From DASXVX01 sp036504075 (GTDB lineage: Bacteria; Bacillota; Sulfobacillia; Symbiobacteriales; Symbiobacteriaceae), in assembly GCA_036504075.1 (NCBI GenBank), contig DASXVX010000007.1, forward strand, positions 1-64,000: 64,000 nt of DNA. The letters run 5' to 3'. A program made the translations under genes and the position numbers. The notes below the pieces were generated by a model. That model had not been told where the DNA came from, made no database searches, and saw only the letters and a list, made by a program, of their open reading frames with translations. Shown piece after piece: positions 7,228 to 15,419 of this stretch. Within the stretch, counting starts at the first letter, position 1; the number at the start of each line of letters is the position of its first letter.

Positions 7228-8214
7228 CTACTTCTTGTCCGACTGGCCACCCTGACCCTTGCTGATGTTCTCCCGCATGGCGGTATCGGCCTGGACGTTC
7301 ATCATGTTGACATAATCCATGACACCCAGCTTGCCTTCCCGCAGAGCAGCCGCCATGGCCAGCGGCACTTCGGCTTCCGAAGCCACGACCTTGGCCCGCA
7401 TCCGCTGCGTCTCGGCCTTCATCTCCTGCTCTTCAGCGACGGCCATGGCCCGCCGCTCTTCGGCCTTGGCCTGAGCCATCCGCTTTTCGGCCTCGGCGGC
7501 GTCGGCCCGCAGGCGGGCGCCAATGTTCGAGCCCACGTCCACGTCGGCGATGTCGATCGAGACGATTTCGAACGCGGTGCCGGAGTCGAGGCCCTTGGCC
7601 AGCACCGTCCGGGAGATCTTGTCCGGGTACTCCAGCACTTCCTTGTAACTGGCAGCCGAACCGATGGTGGTGACGATACCTTCGCCGACACGGGCGATGA
7701 CCGTCTCCTCGCCGGCGCCGCCGACCAGGCGGGCAATGTCGGCACGCACGGTCACCCGGGCCTTGGCCTTCAGTTCGATGCCGTCCTGGGCCACGCCCGC
7801 GACGATCGGCGTCTCGATAACTTTCGGGCTGACCGACATCTGCACGGCCTGGAGCACATCACGACCGGCCAGGTCAATCGCCGCCGCCCGCTCGAACGGC
7901 ATTTCGATGCCGGCCCGGTGGGCAGCGATCATGGCGTTGACGACCCGGTCGACGTTGCCGCCCGCCAGATAGTGGGCTTCCAGCTTCTCGATACCAGGGA
8001 ACAGGCCCGCTTTCTGCGCCTTGATCAGGTTATTGACGATGCGGGCCGGCGGCACCCGCCGCAGCCGCATGCCGACCAGGTAGAAGATGCCGACCTTCAC
8101 GCCTGCGGCGGCGGCCGAAATCCACAGGCCCACCGGCACGAAGCTGAAGAAAACCGAAGCCACCAGGACCACGAGGAAGATCACAATGATCATCCCAAAG
8201 AGCGGGTCTACCAT
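7228..8214 (-). CDS. floA: Flotillin-like protein FloA
   Basis: The 328-residue protein matches bacterial FloA (YqfA). It has an N-terminal membrane hairpin (about residues 7-45), a PHB/SPFH-like central domain and a C-terminal Ala/Glu-rich coiled coil (AEAEKRMAQAKAEERRAMAV...). FloA assembles into membrane foci and affects membrane fluidity and the organisation of signalling and secretion complexes. The start ATG has a GGAGG site. It directly follows the NfeD-type protease gene, the standard Bacillus yqeZ-yqfA arrangement, which supports a shared membrane role. Confidence 0.95.
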   Translation of the reverse strand: MVDPLFGMIIVIFLVVLVASVFFSFVPVGLWISAAAAGVKVGIFYLVGMRLRRVPPARIVNNLIKAQKAGLFPGIEKLEAHYLAGGNVDRVVNAMIAAHRAGIEMPFERAAAIDLAGRDVLQAVQMSVSPKVIETPIVAGVAQDGIELKAKARVTVRADIARLVGGAGEETVIARVGEGIVTTIGSAASYKEVLEYPDKISRTVLAKGLDSGTAFEIVSIDIADVDVGSNIGARLRADAAEAEKRMAQAKAEERRAMAVAEEQEMKAETQRMRAKVVASEAEVPLAMAAALREGKLGVMDYVNMMNVQADTAMRENISKGQGGQSDKK

Positions 8215-8235
8215 GTTCTAACCTCCAGACGTTTA

Positions 8236-9543
8236 CTAAACGATTGCCCGAACCACCACACGGGCGCCATCCACCCGCAGAACCCGAACCGGTGTGCCCG
8301 CAGGCAGGTACTCGCCTTCGGTCACCACGTCCACCTTTTCGGACCCGACCATCGCCGAACCCGCCGGCCGGAGCACGGTCAGCGCCTTGCCTTCCTGACC
8401 GATCAGGCCGGTAAGGTCGGCCCGAGCCGGAACGTAGCCCGTTTCGTCATGCTGGAGCGTGAGCGCCTTGCCCAGCCCCCGCTGGCTGATGCCCCGGACC
8501 AGGGCGAAAATCGCCAGCACAAAGGCGATGGACGTCCACATCAGATACAGCACCGCCAGTTGCGGCGTCCGCACGGAGAGGAAAATCGAACCGCCCATAC
8601 AGAGCAGCCCCCCTACTCCAAAGACCCCAAACCCCGGTATGAAAGCCTCGATCACCAGCAACAGCACGCCCAGCAGCGCCAGCGCCAGCTCCGGCCAGGA
8701 TGCCGTGCCCATGAGCACGTTGCCCAGGAAGAACAGCCCCAGGGAAGTGACGCCGATCAGCCCCGGCAAGGTGACACCTGGCTTCAGGAACTCGATGCCG
8801 ATCGCAACGACGCCCACGACCAGCAGCAAGATCGCCACCCACGGGGTCGTCAGAAAGCGGCCCGCCGATTCGGAGAGCGTCGGCTGTACGTCGTTTAGCT
8901 CGTAATCCGAAATCCCGGCCTGCCGCAGCGCATCCGCCAGGTCTGCCGCCACGCCGTCCGCGTAGTGCTTATCCACTGCTTCCTTTGCCGTCATCACCAG
9001 CAGCTCGGACGGCTGGCCGGGGACCTTGACGTTCTTATCCACCATGGCCGCCGCCAGGTTGGGGTCCCGGCCCCGAGCTTCCGCCGCGGCCTTGAAGGCT
9101 GCCACGACCGCAGAGACCGTCTTGTAGTCCGCCGTCTGGTTGGTGTTGGAGTAGCGGGGTTCCGCCGCGCCGATGGAGGTGTCGGCCCGCATGTAGAGCT
9201 TTTCCCCGGCGGTGGCAATCAACGCACCCGCCGACCACGCGGTGCCCGAGACGAAGGCCACCGACTTCTTGTGGAAGCTCAAAATCGTATCCTTCATCTC
9301 CAGCGCGCTGGACACCAGGCCTCCCGGCGTGTCGATGACCATGGCCACCGCCACGCAGTTCGGGTCCGCCTGCGCCTGTTCGAACACCCGCTGTGTCACC
9401 TGGGCCAGACTGGGATCGATCTCCTGCTGCCCATCAATGTGAAGCACGTAAACGGTCCGCTTGCCTTCCGCCAGGGCCGTGCCCGGCAGGAACGCCAGCA
9501 CGGTCATGAAGGCCAGGAGCAAAAGTGCCAGAGTCCGGCGCAT
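8236..9543 (-). CDS. yqeZ: NfeD-family membrane-bound ClpP-class serine protease (YqeZ type)
   Basis: The 435-residue protein is a long-form NfeD. It has a cleavable signal (MRRTLALLLLAFMTVLAFLP, cleavage near ALA-EG), a ClpP-class protease domain with DTPGG and the nucleophile Ser104 in TAWSAGALIA, four to five membrane segments (about residues 235-345) and a C-terminal OB-fold NfeD domain (GQEGKALTVLRPAGSAMVG...). Long NfeD proteins cleave hydrophobic segments of membrane partners and pair genetically with SPFH proteins, here floA, 21 bases downstream. The ATG at 9543 is chosen because an AGGAGGT site lies 7 bases upstream. The GTG at 9552 overlaps that site. Confidence 0.92.
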   Translation of the reverse strand: MRRTLALLLLAFMTVLAFLPGTALAEGKRTVYVLHIDGQQEIDPSLAQVTQRVFEQAQADPNCVAVAMVIDTPGGLVSSALEMKDTILSFHKKSVAFVSGTAWSAGALIATAGEKLYMRADTSIGAAEPRYSNTNQTADYKTVSAVVAAFKAAAEARGRDPNLAAAMVDKNVKVPGQPSELLVMTAKEAVDKHYADGVAADLADALRQAGISDYELNDVQPTLSESAGRFLTTPWVAILLLVVGVVAIGIEFLKPGVTLPGLIGVTSLGLFFLGNVLMGTASWPELALALLGVLLLVIEAFIPGFGVFGVGGLLCMGGSIFLSVRTPQLAVLYLMWTSIAFVLAIFALVRGISQRGLGKALTLQHDETGYVPARADLTGLIGQEGKALTVLRPAGSAMVGSEKVDVVTEGEYLPAGTPVRVLRVDGARVVVRAIV

Positions 9544-9590
9544 GAACGCCACCTCCTAAGTCGACCGGAGAGGCGGTAAGCGCTCCCCGG

Positions 9591-11702
9591 CTAGTTCCTG
9601 ATTAGTTTAAACCTTTCGGCATCAGGCACCCAACTAGCAGTCTTCGGGGTCGCTGTCTTCTCCACCTGCACGAGATTCGTGTGGAATGAAGCACCACCCC
9701 CGAGGGTGGACGGCCGGTCGGTGGTCAAAGCGTTAATCCCCACCCCGTCCGGCATGAACCGGGACCACCAGATCGTCGGCGTAATCGCCACGCCCGGCCG
9801 GCTCCAATCGCCCGTCTGCACCTGCAGCCGCACGGAGCCCCGTTCGTTGAATACCCGCACCCAGTCCCCGGAGATTAGCCCCCGGGCTTCCGCATCCACC
9901 GGGTTCAGGTACAGCGTCGGGGCCTTCTCCAGTTGCATCATGGAACCCAGGTTCGCAAACGAGGAGTTCAGGAAGTGATGGGCCGCCGGCGAGACCAACT
10001 GCAAAGGATACGTCCGGAAGAGTTCCGGTGAGCCGTCCGGCGACTCCGCCGGGGGCACGTAGCTCGGCAGCGGGTCATGCTCGGCCCCGGCCAAGGCTGC
10101 AGAGTAAAACTCCACTTTGCCCGACGGCGTCTGGAAGCCCCCTTCGGCAAACGGCGCCGGCGCCCGGTTCACTTTGATGATCGGCTCCTGTTGCAGCCGC
10201 TCCAGGGTGATGCCGGCCAGATAGGGGCTGCGGGTATCCAGCGCCTGCCGGATCAAATCCGCGTCCGAGTCCCGGAAGCAAGGTTCGGCAAAGCCCATGG
10301 CCGCCGCCAGACGCCGGAACAGCTCCGTGTTCGGAATCGCCTCCCCCAGCGGATCGATGGCCGGCTCGTTGAGCTGCAGGTAGAGGTGCCAGTAAGAGGA
10401 CATCAGGTCCAAGTGCTCCAGCTGTGTCGTCGCCGGCAGCACGATATCCGCCCACCGGCAGGTGTCGGTGAAGAGCTGCTCGTGGACCACTGTGAACAGG
10501 TCTTCACGGGATAGACCTTCGAGCACCTTCATTTGGTTCGGTGCAGTGTTGGCCGGATTTGTGTTATAGACGAACAGCGCCTTCACCGGCGGTTCCGACA
10601 CCTCCGTCAGCGCCTTGCCCAGCTCGATCATGTTGATCTCCCGGGGAATTGGCGCCGGCATCAGGTCCGGCCGCTTGAGCGCCGCCTCGTTAAAACCGTA
10701 CGAGCTGGAATTGGAAAGCAAGAAGCCGCCGCCGGCGTCCCGCCAATGCCCGGTAAGCGCCGGCAGCATGGCAATCGCCCGCACGGTCTCGCCGCCGTTG
10801 GTATGCCGCTGGAGGCCGTAGCCCACCCGCAGCACGCCCGGCCGGGATTCGTGCCAGAGGTGCGCCAGTCGGCGAATCTCCGCCGCCGGCACGCCGGTCA
10901 CCTCGGCCGCCCGCTCCGGCGTCCACTCCCAGACCCGCTCCTTCAGCTGATCGAACCCCAGGGTATACCGCTCGATATAGTCATGGTCCAGCAGGTCCTC
11001 GGCGATCAGCACGTTCATGATGCCCAATGCAAGGGCGGCGTCGGTCCCCGGCCGCGGCGAAATATGCCAGTCGGCCTCCCGGGCGGCCCGGTAGCGGTAC
11101 GGGTCGATGACGACCAGCTGGGCGCCATTGCGCCGGGCCGCCTGGATGATCGGCCACTGGTGGACGTTCGAAGAGATGACATTAACGCCCCAGACCACGA
11201 TCAGCTTCGCATTCACCATGTCCTCCGGGTCCGGCCCCATTTTGGCACCGTTGGTGGCGAACATGCCCGCCTCGCCCGCCGCCGAGCAAATCGTCCGGGC
11301 CAGCCGGCTGGCGCCCAGCCGGTGAAAGAAGCGCCGGTCCATGGAGCCGTATTGCAGCAGACCGATGGTCCCGGCGTACGAGAAAGGCAAAATCGCCTCG
11401 GCTCCGTATTCAAGGCTGATCGCCTGGAACCGGGCGGCGATCTCAGCCAGCGCCTCGTCCCAGGAGATGCGCGCGAACTGCCCGGAGCCCTTGGGGCCGG
11501 TCCGGCGCATGGGATACAGCACACGGTCCGGGCTGTAGACCCGCTCCAGGTAGTGGTTCGTCTTCACGCAAAGAAAGCCCCGTGTCACCGGCTGGTCCGG
11601 GTTCCCCATCACCCGGACGGCCCGACCGTCCTGCACGTGCACCAGCATGGCGCACGTGTCCCAGCAATCGTGTGGGCAGACCGCCCGCTTTACCGCTTCC
11701 AT
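9591..11702 (-). CDS. Molybdopterin (bis-MGD) oxidoreductase, YoaE/YyaE-like
   Basis: The 703-residue protein belongs to the DMSO-reductase/formate-dehydrogenase superfamily. Its N-terminus (CPHDCWDTC ... GFLC) gives four cysteines in a C-x3-C-x3-C-x(n)-C pattern for a [4Fe-4S] cluster. The Mo-binding domains follow, and a dinucleotide-binding C-terminal beta-barrel starts near residue 580. No Tat signal is visible, so it should be cytoplasmic. The substrate cannot be read from sequence. The ATG at 11702 is chosen because it places the cluster motif at the N-terminus and avoids overlap with the HAD gene. It ends a four-gene operon with a poly-ferredoxin, a molybdopterin-binding protein and a HAD protein, the ferredoxin being a likely electron partner. 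Confidence 0.88.
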   Translation of the reverse strand: MEAVKRAVCPHDCWDTCAMLVHVQDGRAVRVMGNPDQPVTRGFLCVKTNHYLERVYSPDRVLYPMRRTGPKGSGQFARISWDEALAEIAARFQAISLEYGAEAILPFSYAGTIGLLQYGSMDRRFFHRLGASRLARTICSAAGEAGMFATNGAKMGPDPEDMVNAKLIVVWGVNVISSNVHQWPIIQAARRNGAQLVVIDPYRYRAAREADWHISPRPGTDAALALGIMNVLIAEDLLDHDYIERYTLGFDQLKERVWEWTPERAAEVTGVPAAEIRRLAHLWHESRPGVLRVGYGLQRHTNGGETVRAIAMLPALTGHWRDAGGGFLLSNSSSYGFNEAALKRPDLMPAPIPREINMIELGKALTEVSEPPVKALFVYNTNPANTAPNQMKVLEGLSREDLFTVVHEQLFTDTCRWADIVLPATTQLEHLDLMSSYWHLYLQLNEPAIDPLGEAIPNTELFRRLAAAMGFAEPCFRDSDADLIRQALDTRSPYLAGITLERLQQEPIIKVNRAPAPFAEGGFQTPSGKVEFYSAALAGAEHDPLPSYVPPAESPDGSPELFRTYPLQLVSPAAHHFLNSSFANLGSMMQLEKAPTLYLNPVDAEARGLISGDWVRVFNERGSVRLQVQTGDWSRPGVAITPTIWWSRFMPDGVGINALTTDRPSTLGGGASFHTNLVQVEKTATPKTASWVPDAERFKLIRN

Positions 11703-11715
11703 ATTGCCGCCCGCC

Positions 11716-11752
11716 CCCCATACGCTTTGTACGACCCCATTCGCTTTGTACG
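11716..11752. repeat. Tandem 18-bp direct repeat before the molybdopterin oxidoreductase start
   Basis: CCCCATACGCTTTGTACG (11716-11733) and CCCCATTCGCTTTGTACG (11735-11752) differ at one base and are one base apart. They fill the 53-base gap between the HAD stop and the oxidoreductase start. On the minus strand each unit reads CGTACAAAGCGNATGGGG. A protein-binding or RNA-level site is possible. Confidence 0.6.
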
Positions 11753-11755
11753 GCG

Positions 11756-12235
11756 CTACACGCGCAAAGTCGCCGCCAGGCGCCCCGGGTGCAGCAATAA
11801 GTCCAGGGCATCGACCGCGTTGCGCACCACCACTTCCGACGCCAGCAGCGTCGGGGTGGAAGCGCCTTCGCCCCCCAATACGCAAATGCCCAGAGCCGCC
11901 GCTCTTAACATGAGATGATCGTTGGCGCCGTTCCCCACCGCCACCACGCTCTCCGGCCCCAGCGACTCGACGAGGGCCAGTTTGGCCGTAGCCTGGTACC
12001 CCTGCCCGATGACCTGCAAGGTCAGGGGAAGGCCGGCTGTCTCCACTGCGGCCATTCCAAATGTATCCGCCGTAATCACATGAATGTCCAGTTTCGGTGC
12101 GAGCTCCACGAGCCGCTCGGCCACCCCGATCAGCAGCTTTCCGTCCACGGCGAGGGTGCCGTTGTAGTCCAGCACCAGGTAGTTGATGCGCAGGTCAGGC
12201 CGCCCCGGTATCGACAGTTCCAGCAGAGCCCCCAC
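11756..12235 (-). CDS. HAD-superfamily hydrolase, P-type-ATPase-domain-like
   Basis: This 159-residue stand-alone HAD protein has motif I as DYNGTL (LVLDYNGTLAVDG), a middle Thr/Lys region and motif IV GNGANDHLML. These resemble the soluble phosphorylation domain of P-type ATPases. HAD proteins use the motif I aspartate for phosphoryl transfer, but the substrate is unknown. The GTG at 12235 abuts the GGGGAGG ribosome site. A CTG a few codons on would be better spaced, so the start is uncertain. It lies between the molybdopterin-binding protein and the oxidoreductase in one operon, which hints at a role in cofactor or enzyme maturation. Confidence 0.75.
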   Translation of the reverse strand: MGALLELSIPGRPDLRINYLVLDYNGTLAVDGKLLIGVAERLVELAPKLDIHVITADTFGMAAVETAGLPLTLQVIGQGYQATAKLALVESLGPESVVAVGNGANDHLMLRAAALGICVLGGEGASTPTLLASEVVVRNAVDALDLLLHPGRLAATLRV

Positions 12236-12254
12236 CTCCCCGTCTCGGTTCCCG

Positions 12255-13223
12255 CTACTTCAAGAGTCCGCCGTATCCCATCCGCACGAAGTCCAGCCGG
12301 GTCAGTTCCTCCCCTGCCAGGACTACCGGCAGCACCAGGTCAAACACGGTCACCGGCTCGAACATGACGGCGCCCGGCAGCCCCATGACCGCCCGGCCAC
12401 CCTCCAGATAGCCCAGCATGAACATCGCACCGGGCTGCACCGGCGTCCCGTAGGTCACGACCCGCGCCCCCGCCCGCCGGATTGCTCCCGGCGTAGCGTC
12501 GTCCGGATCCACCGACATGCCCCCCGTGCAGAAAATCAGCTCGGCCCCTGCCGCCACCGCTTCCCGAATTTTGCCCACGGTCATGTCAGCCTGGTCATCG
12601 CTCACGGCCCGGTAGATGACCTGACATCCGTAGTGCGCCAACTTGGCCTCCACCACCGGCCCGAACTTATCCGGCACCCGCCCTTTGAAGACTTCGCTCC
12701 CGGTGACGATCAGCGCCGCCGGCCGGGGCAGGAACGGCTTCACCTGGATCCAAGGTCCCAGCGCTTCCGCTGCGGCAATGTCCGACTCCGGCGCAAACAG
12801 CGGCGTCACCTTGCACCCGGCCAGCGTTTGTCCTTCGGCGACCGCCGCCCGGTCCCGCAAGGTGGCGATGGTGATGTCGCCGATACCATTGACCCGGTCC
12901 AGGGTATCCACATCGATCCGCAAGAGCCCCGGATGCGCCGCTTTGAGGGCGACTTTCCCCTCGGAAGGCGCGCCGAAGACGATGCCGCCCCTGCCGGCTG
13001 CCTTCGCAAGCCGGATGGCCGCTTCCTCTTCATGCAGCATTCCCGGCTCCACGTCCCAAACGTAAAGGTGCTCCTTCCCCATGGAAAGCAGCACCGGAAT
13101 ATCCTCCGGAGTCACCACGTGCCCCTTCTTGAACCGGGCGCCTTTCCCGGTACCGGGGACAATCTGGGTCAGGTCGTGGCAAAGCACAAGACCGACCGCC
13201 GACTCGGTCTGGACAACTTTCAT
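12255..13223 (-). CDS. Molybdopterin-binding (MoaB/MoeA-like fold) protein
   Basis: This 322-residue protein has a C-terminal MoCF-biosynthesis fold (about residues 170-310): LIVTGSEVFKGRVPDKFGP, then FCTGGMSVDPDD, then VMGLPGAVMFEP, the usual molybdopterin-pocket motifs of MoaB, MogA and MoeA. The N-terminal half resembles the molybdopterin-binding proteins that accompany Mo/W oxidoreductases in Clostridia. It may insert metal into, or chaperone, the cofactor for the enzyme at 9591-11702. The ATG at 13223 is preferred (GGGGGG upstream). A longer upstream frame would run into the ferredoxin gene. Confidence 0.8.
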   Translation of the reverse strand: MKVVQTESAVGLVLCHDLTQIVPGTGKGARFKKGHVVTPEDIPVLLSMGKEHLYVWDVEPGMLHEEEAAIRLAKAAGRGGIVFGAPSEGKVALKAAHPGLLRIDVDTLDRVNGIGDITIATLRDRAAVAEGQTLAGCKVTPLFAPESDIAAAEALGPWIQVKPFLPRPAALIVTGSEVFKGRVPDKFGPVVEAKLAHYGCQVIYRAVSDDQADMTVGKIREAVAAGAELIFCTGGMSVDPDDATPGAIRRAGARVVTYGTPVQPGAMFMLGYLEGGRAVMGLPGAVMFEPVTVFDLVLPVVLAGEELTRLDFVRMGYGGLLK

Positions 13224-13237
13224 ACCGGGCCCCCCAA

Positions 13238-13819
13238 TCAATTGGTCGGAGTGATTGTAATCGACAAGGGCGTGCTGACGCACACATAGACGCAGAGCCC
13301 ACACCCGGTGCAGGCCGAAGGTACGATCGACGGTTTGCCGTCCGCAATCGTAATCGCCTCATCGGGGAACGGACACCGCTGGTAGCACAGGTCGCAAATC
13401 TGCCCCTGGTGTGCCCAACAGGTATCAGAATTCAGCACGGCCGTCCCCATGCGCACCTGCCTGGGGTCGGTGATCGTGAGCAAGGCCTTCGGCTCGCAAG
13501 CCGGCATGCACTTCCCGCAGAGATCGCAGGGCCGCTCATGCGGACTGATGTATGGCGTCCCGACCGCCGCCCCAGCGGAGGGAGGCAGGAACATGATCAC
13601 GTTTGAAGGACAGACCTTGGCACAGTCCCCGCAGCGAGTGCAAGTAAGCAGAAAAGCTGCCTCATCGATCGCCCCGGGCGGCCGCAAGTACCGCTTCCCG
13701 CCCCCGGCCTTGGTAATCGTCTCGTTGACCGACTCGGCCAGGAGCCGCCCCAGCGCCCGAAAACTCTCGGCAAAGAACCCCCGCCGGTCTTGCAGCTTGT
13801 CGTCGGACAAGCCGGTCAC
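13238..13819 (-). CDS. Poly-[4Fe-4S] ferredoxin (NapG/MauM type)
   Basis: The 193-residue iron-sulfur protein has four cysteine clusters: CTRCGDCAKVCP, CDLCGKCMPACEP, a split CWAHQGQICDLCYQRCP and CTGCGLCVYVCV. This matches NapG/NapF/MauM-type electron-transfer subunits, which carry electrons to or from molybdenum enzymes. There is no signal peptide, consistent with the cytoplasmic oxidoreductase at 9591-11702. It is the first gene of that operon. A TATAGT sequence just upstream on the minus strand could be a -10 box, but the -35 is unclear. Confidence 0.88.
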   Translation of the reverse strand: MTGLSDDKLQDRRGFFAESFRALGRLLAESVNETITKAGGGKRYLRPPGAIDEAAFLLTCTRCGDCAKVCPSNVIMFLPPSAGAAVGTPYISPHERPCDLCGKCMPACEPKALLTITDPRQVRMGTAVLNSDTCWAHQGQICDLCYQRCPFPDEAITIADGKPSIVPSACTGCGLCVYVCVSTPLSITITPTN

Positions 13820-14162
13820 CCCCTTTGGTACCTATTACTATAGCACAATCAGCCCGGTTGACGTAGAATTGCCCCGCCCCTCCCCGCGCCCAAAGGTGCC
13901 GCAAGTCCGGCCGGGTTTAAGCGCAGCCCAGGTCGGAGGCCAAGCGCCCTTCGGTCAGGGGGCGGAGGCGTATCGGAGCGGGTAGTTCAAGATTCGCAGC
14001 CGCCCGGGAGCGGCGCAGCGACGACGACCAGACGTACCTACCAGTGAGCTGCAGAGCCTCGGGCGGCGAGAATCATTTCAAAGATATGCCGCTCCGCAAA
14101 GCCGACCCCCCTGGCCGCAAGGGCGCGGGAGAATCTACCAGCCAAAGGCCCGACAAAAGCTT
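13820..14162. other. Intergenic stretch without recognised gene
   Basis: This GC-rich stretch separates the ferredoxin operon from yqeY. I see no credible ribosome site plus coding frame, no tRNA and no known riboswitch signature. It must contain the ferredoxin-operon promoter on its left side. Confidence 0.5.
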
Positions 14163-14192
14163 AAACCCGGTGGACTTACGTCCACCGGGTTT
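14163..14192. terminator. Terminator after yqeY
   Basis: A perfect 13-bp stem (14163-14175 with 14180-14192) has a TTAC loop and lies 3 bases past the yqeY stop. Minus-strand transcripts continue into TTTAAGCTTTTG, a moderate T-tract. Confidence 0.82.
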
Positions 14193-14195
14193 TAT

Positions 14196-14645
14196 TCAGC
14201 TCAGCAGCTCTTTGACGATCTGGTTAACCAGCTTGCCATCGGCCCGCCCCTTGGTTCGGGGGACCAGCTGCCCCATGACCTTCCCCATGTCCTTCGGACT
14301 CTGGGCACCGACTTCGGCGATGACCTGTTTCACCAGGTCACGCACTTCCGCCTCGCTCATTTGCTGAGGAAGGTAACCGCTCAGGATTTCGACCTCGGCT
14401 TGCGCCTTGGCAACCAGATCCTGGCGGCCGCCCCGCTCGAATTCCTCCATGGAGTCCTTGAGCTGCTTCACCTGTTTGGTGATGACGCCCAGAATCTCCT
14501 CTTCGGCGAGCGGCGCTTTCTTGTCGATCTCCAGATTCTTCAGAGCGGCTTTCAGAAAGCGGATGGTATCCAGACGGACCTTGGCTTCCGGTCCGGCCTT
14601 CATAGCCACTTTCATATCCTCTGTAAGACGCTCACTGAGGCCCAT
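14196..14645 (-). CDS. yqeY: YqeY/GatB-tail domain protein
   Basis: The 149-residue protein is YqeY: a helical domain (LSERLTEDMKVAMKAG...VRLDTIRFLKAALKN) followed by the helical tail shared with GatB/GatE (SGYLPQQMSEAEVRDLVKQV ... GKVMGQLVPRTKGRADG). The tail is thought to contact tRNA in amidotransferases. The role of the stand-alone protein is not settled, though it is widely conserved. It follows rpsU by 20 bases, the standard arrangement, and ends at a strong terminator. Confidence 0.95.
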   Translation of the reverse strand: MGLSERLTEDMKVAMKAGPEAKVRLDTIRFLKAALKNLEIDKKAPLAEEEILGVITKQVKQLKDSMEEFERGGRQDLVAKAQAEVEILSGYLPQQMSEAEVRDLVKQVIAEVGAQSPKDMGKVMGQLVPRTKGRADGKLVNQIVKELLS

Positions 14646-14665
14646 ACGTAGCCAGCTCCCTTACC

Positions 14666-14845
14666 TTAATCCCGGTACTTACGCTTGCGAGCGGCCTCAC
14701 TCTTCTTCTTGCGCTTCACGCTCGGCTTCTCGTAATGCTCGCGCTTACGGACCTCGGCAAGTACTCCTGCCTTCTGAATCTGACGCTTAAAACGGCGAAG
14801 AGCGCTTTCCAGCGTCTCATTTTTGCCGATCTTAACTTCGGACAT
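14666..14845 (-). CDS. rpsU: 30S ribosomal protein S21
   Basis: This 59-residue, highly basic protein (MSEVKIGKNETLESALRRFK ... ending EAARKRKYRD) is bS21, which sits near the anti-Shine-Dalgarno region of the 30S subunit. The ATG at 14845 follows a GGGAGGGAAG site. The gene stands between hinT and yqeY, as in many Firmicutes, and is probably co-transcribed with yqeY. Confidence 0.97.
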   Translation of the reverse strand: MSEVKIGKNETLESALRRFKRQIQKAGVLAEVRKREHYEKPSVKRKKKSEAARKRKYRD

Positions 14846-14932
14846 CCCAGAACTTCCCTCCCCTCCGCCTCACATCGGGGAAAAAGAACACGCTTCGCGA
14901 TTATACCGCGGCCATAAAGGTTATGTCAAACC

Positions 14933-15277
14933 CTATCCTAAATGGCCCAACGGTTTGCCGCCCAGCACATGAAAATGCAGGTGTGCTACAACCTGGCCGG
15001 CGTCCTTGCCCACATTGGTGATGACGCGGTAGCCGGCAGCGGCCACACCTTTTGCCTGGGCAACATGCTGCACAGCGGCAAACAGGTGTCCGAGCAGGGC
15101 GGTATCCTCGGCGCGCAAATCATTCGCAGATGCAAGATGCTTCTTCGGAATCACCAGCACATGGACAGGAGCCTGCGGCTGAATGTCGTTGAAGGCGAGC
15201 ACATGCTCATCCTCATACACCTTGGCCGCGGGGATCTCCCCGGCAGCGATCTTGCAGAAAATGCAGTCCTGAGCCAA
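14933..15277 (-). CDS. hinT: HIT-family nucleotide-binding hydrolase (HinT)
   Basis: This 114-residue protein has the HinT fold: N-terminal CIFCKIAAGEIP with Cys residues, central VLVIPKKH and the C-terminal histidine triad H99-L-H101-F-H103. HinT enzymes hydrolyse nucleoside 5'-phosphoramidates such as lysyl-AMP. The TTG start at 15277 has a GGAGTG site at suitable distance. It sits upstream of rpsU. Confidence 0.95.
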   Translation of the reverse strand: MAQDCIFCKIAAGEIPAAKVYEDEHVLAFNDIQPQAPVHVLVIPKKHLASANDLRAEDTALLGHLFAAVQHVAQAKGVAAAGYRVITNVGKDAGQVVAHLHFHVLGGKPLGHLG

Positions 15278-15309
15278 ATGGGATCACTCCGTCGGAGGGT
15301 TTGAGGGCG

Positions 15310-15325
15310 AGCAGGGTACCCTGCT
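15310..15325. promoter_or_regulatory. Perfect 16-bp palindrome upstream of hinT
   Basis: AGCAGGGTACCCTGCT is a perfect inverted repeat 33 bases upstream of the hinT start, next to a TTGACA sequence on the minus strand (about 20 bp further upstream). It could be an operator or the base of a small hairpin. Confidence 0.35.
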
Positions 15326-15419
15326 TATTTTAATGAAACCTTGTCAAATTATTCTACATCCAAGGGAGAAATTCCTCTTCCCTCGATATCCCATGGATTC
15401 TCACCCTGGTTGCCCGCGA

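Noticed and set aside
7075..8898. A 607-codon open frame on the plus strand opposite floA and nfeD
   Set aside because: It is antisense to two well-supported genes, has low-complexity His/Arg/Asp-rich translation typical of reversed GC-rich coding DNA, and has no ribosome site.
11703..11885. N-terminal extension of the molybdopterin oxidoreductase
   Set aside because: It overlaps the HAD gene and places extra Arg/Gly-rich residues before the conserved cluster motif.
10533..11918. A 461-codon plus-strand frame opposite the molybdopterin oxidoreductase
   Set aside because: It mirrors a conserved gene, its composition is abnormal and it has no recognisable domain.
13820..14162. Search for a tRNA or structured RNA in the gap before the ferredoxin operon
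   Set aside because: No cloverleaf arms, T-loop sequence or known riboswitch core could be identified.
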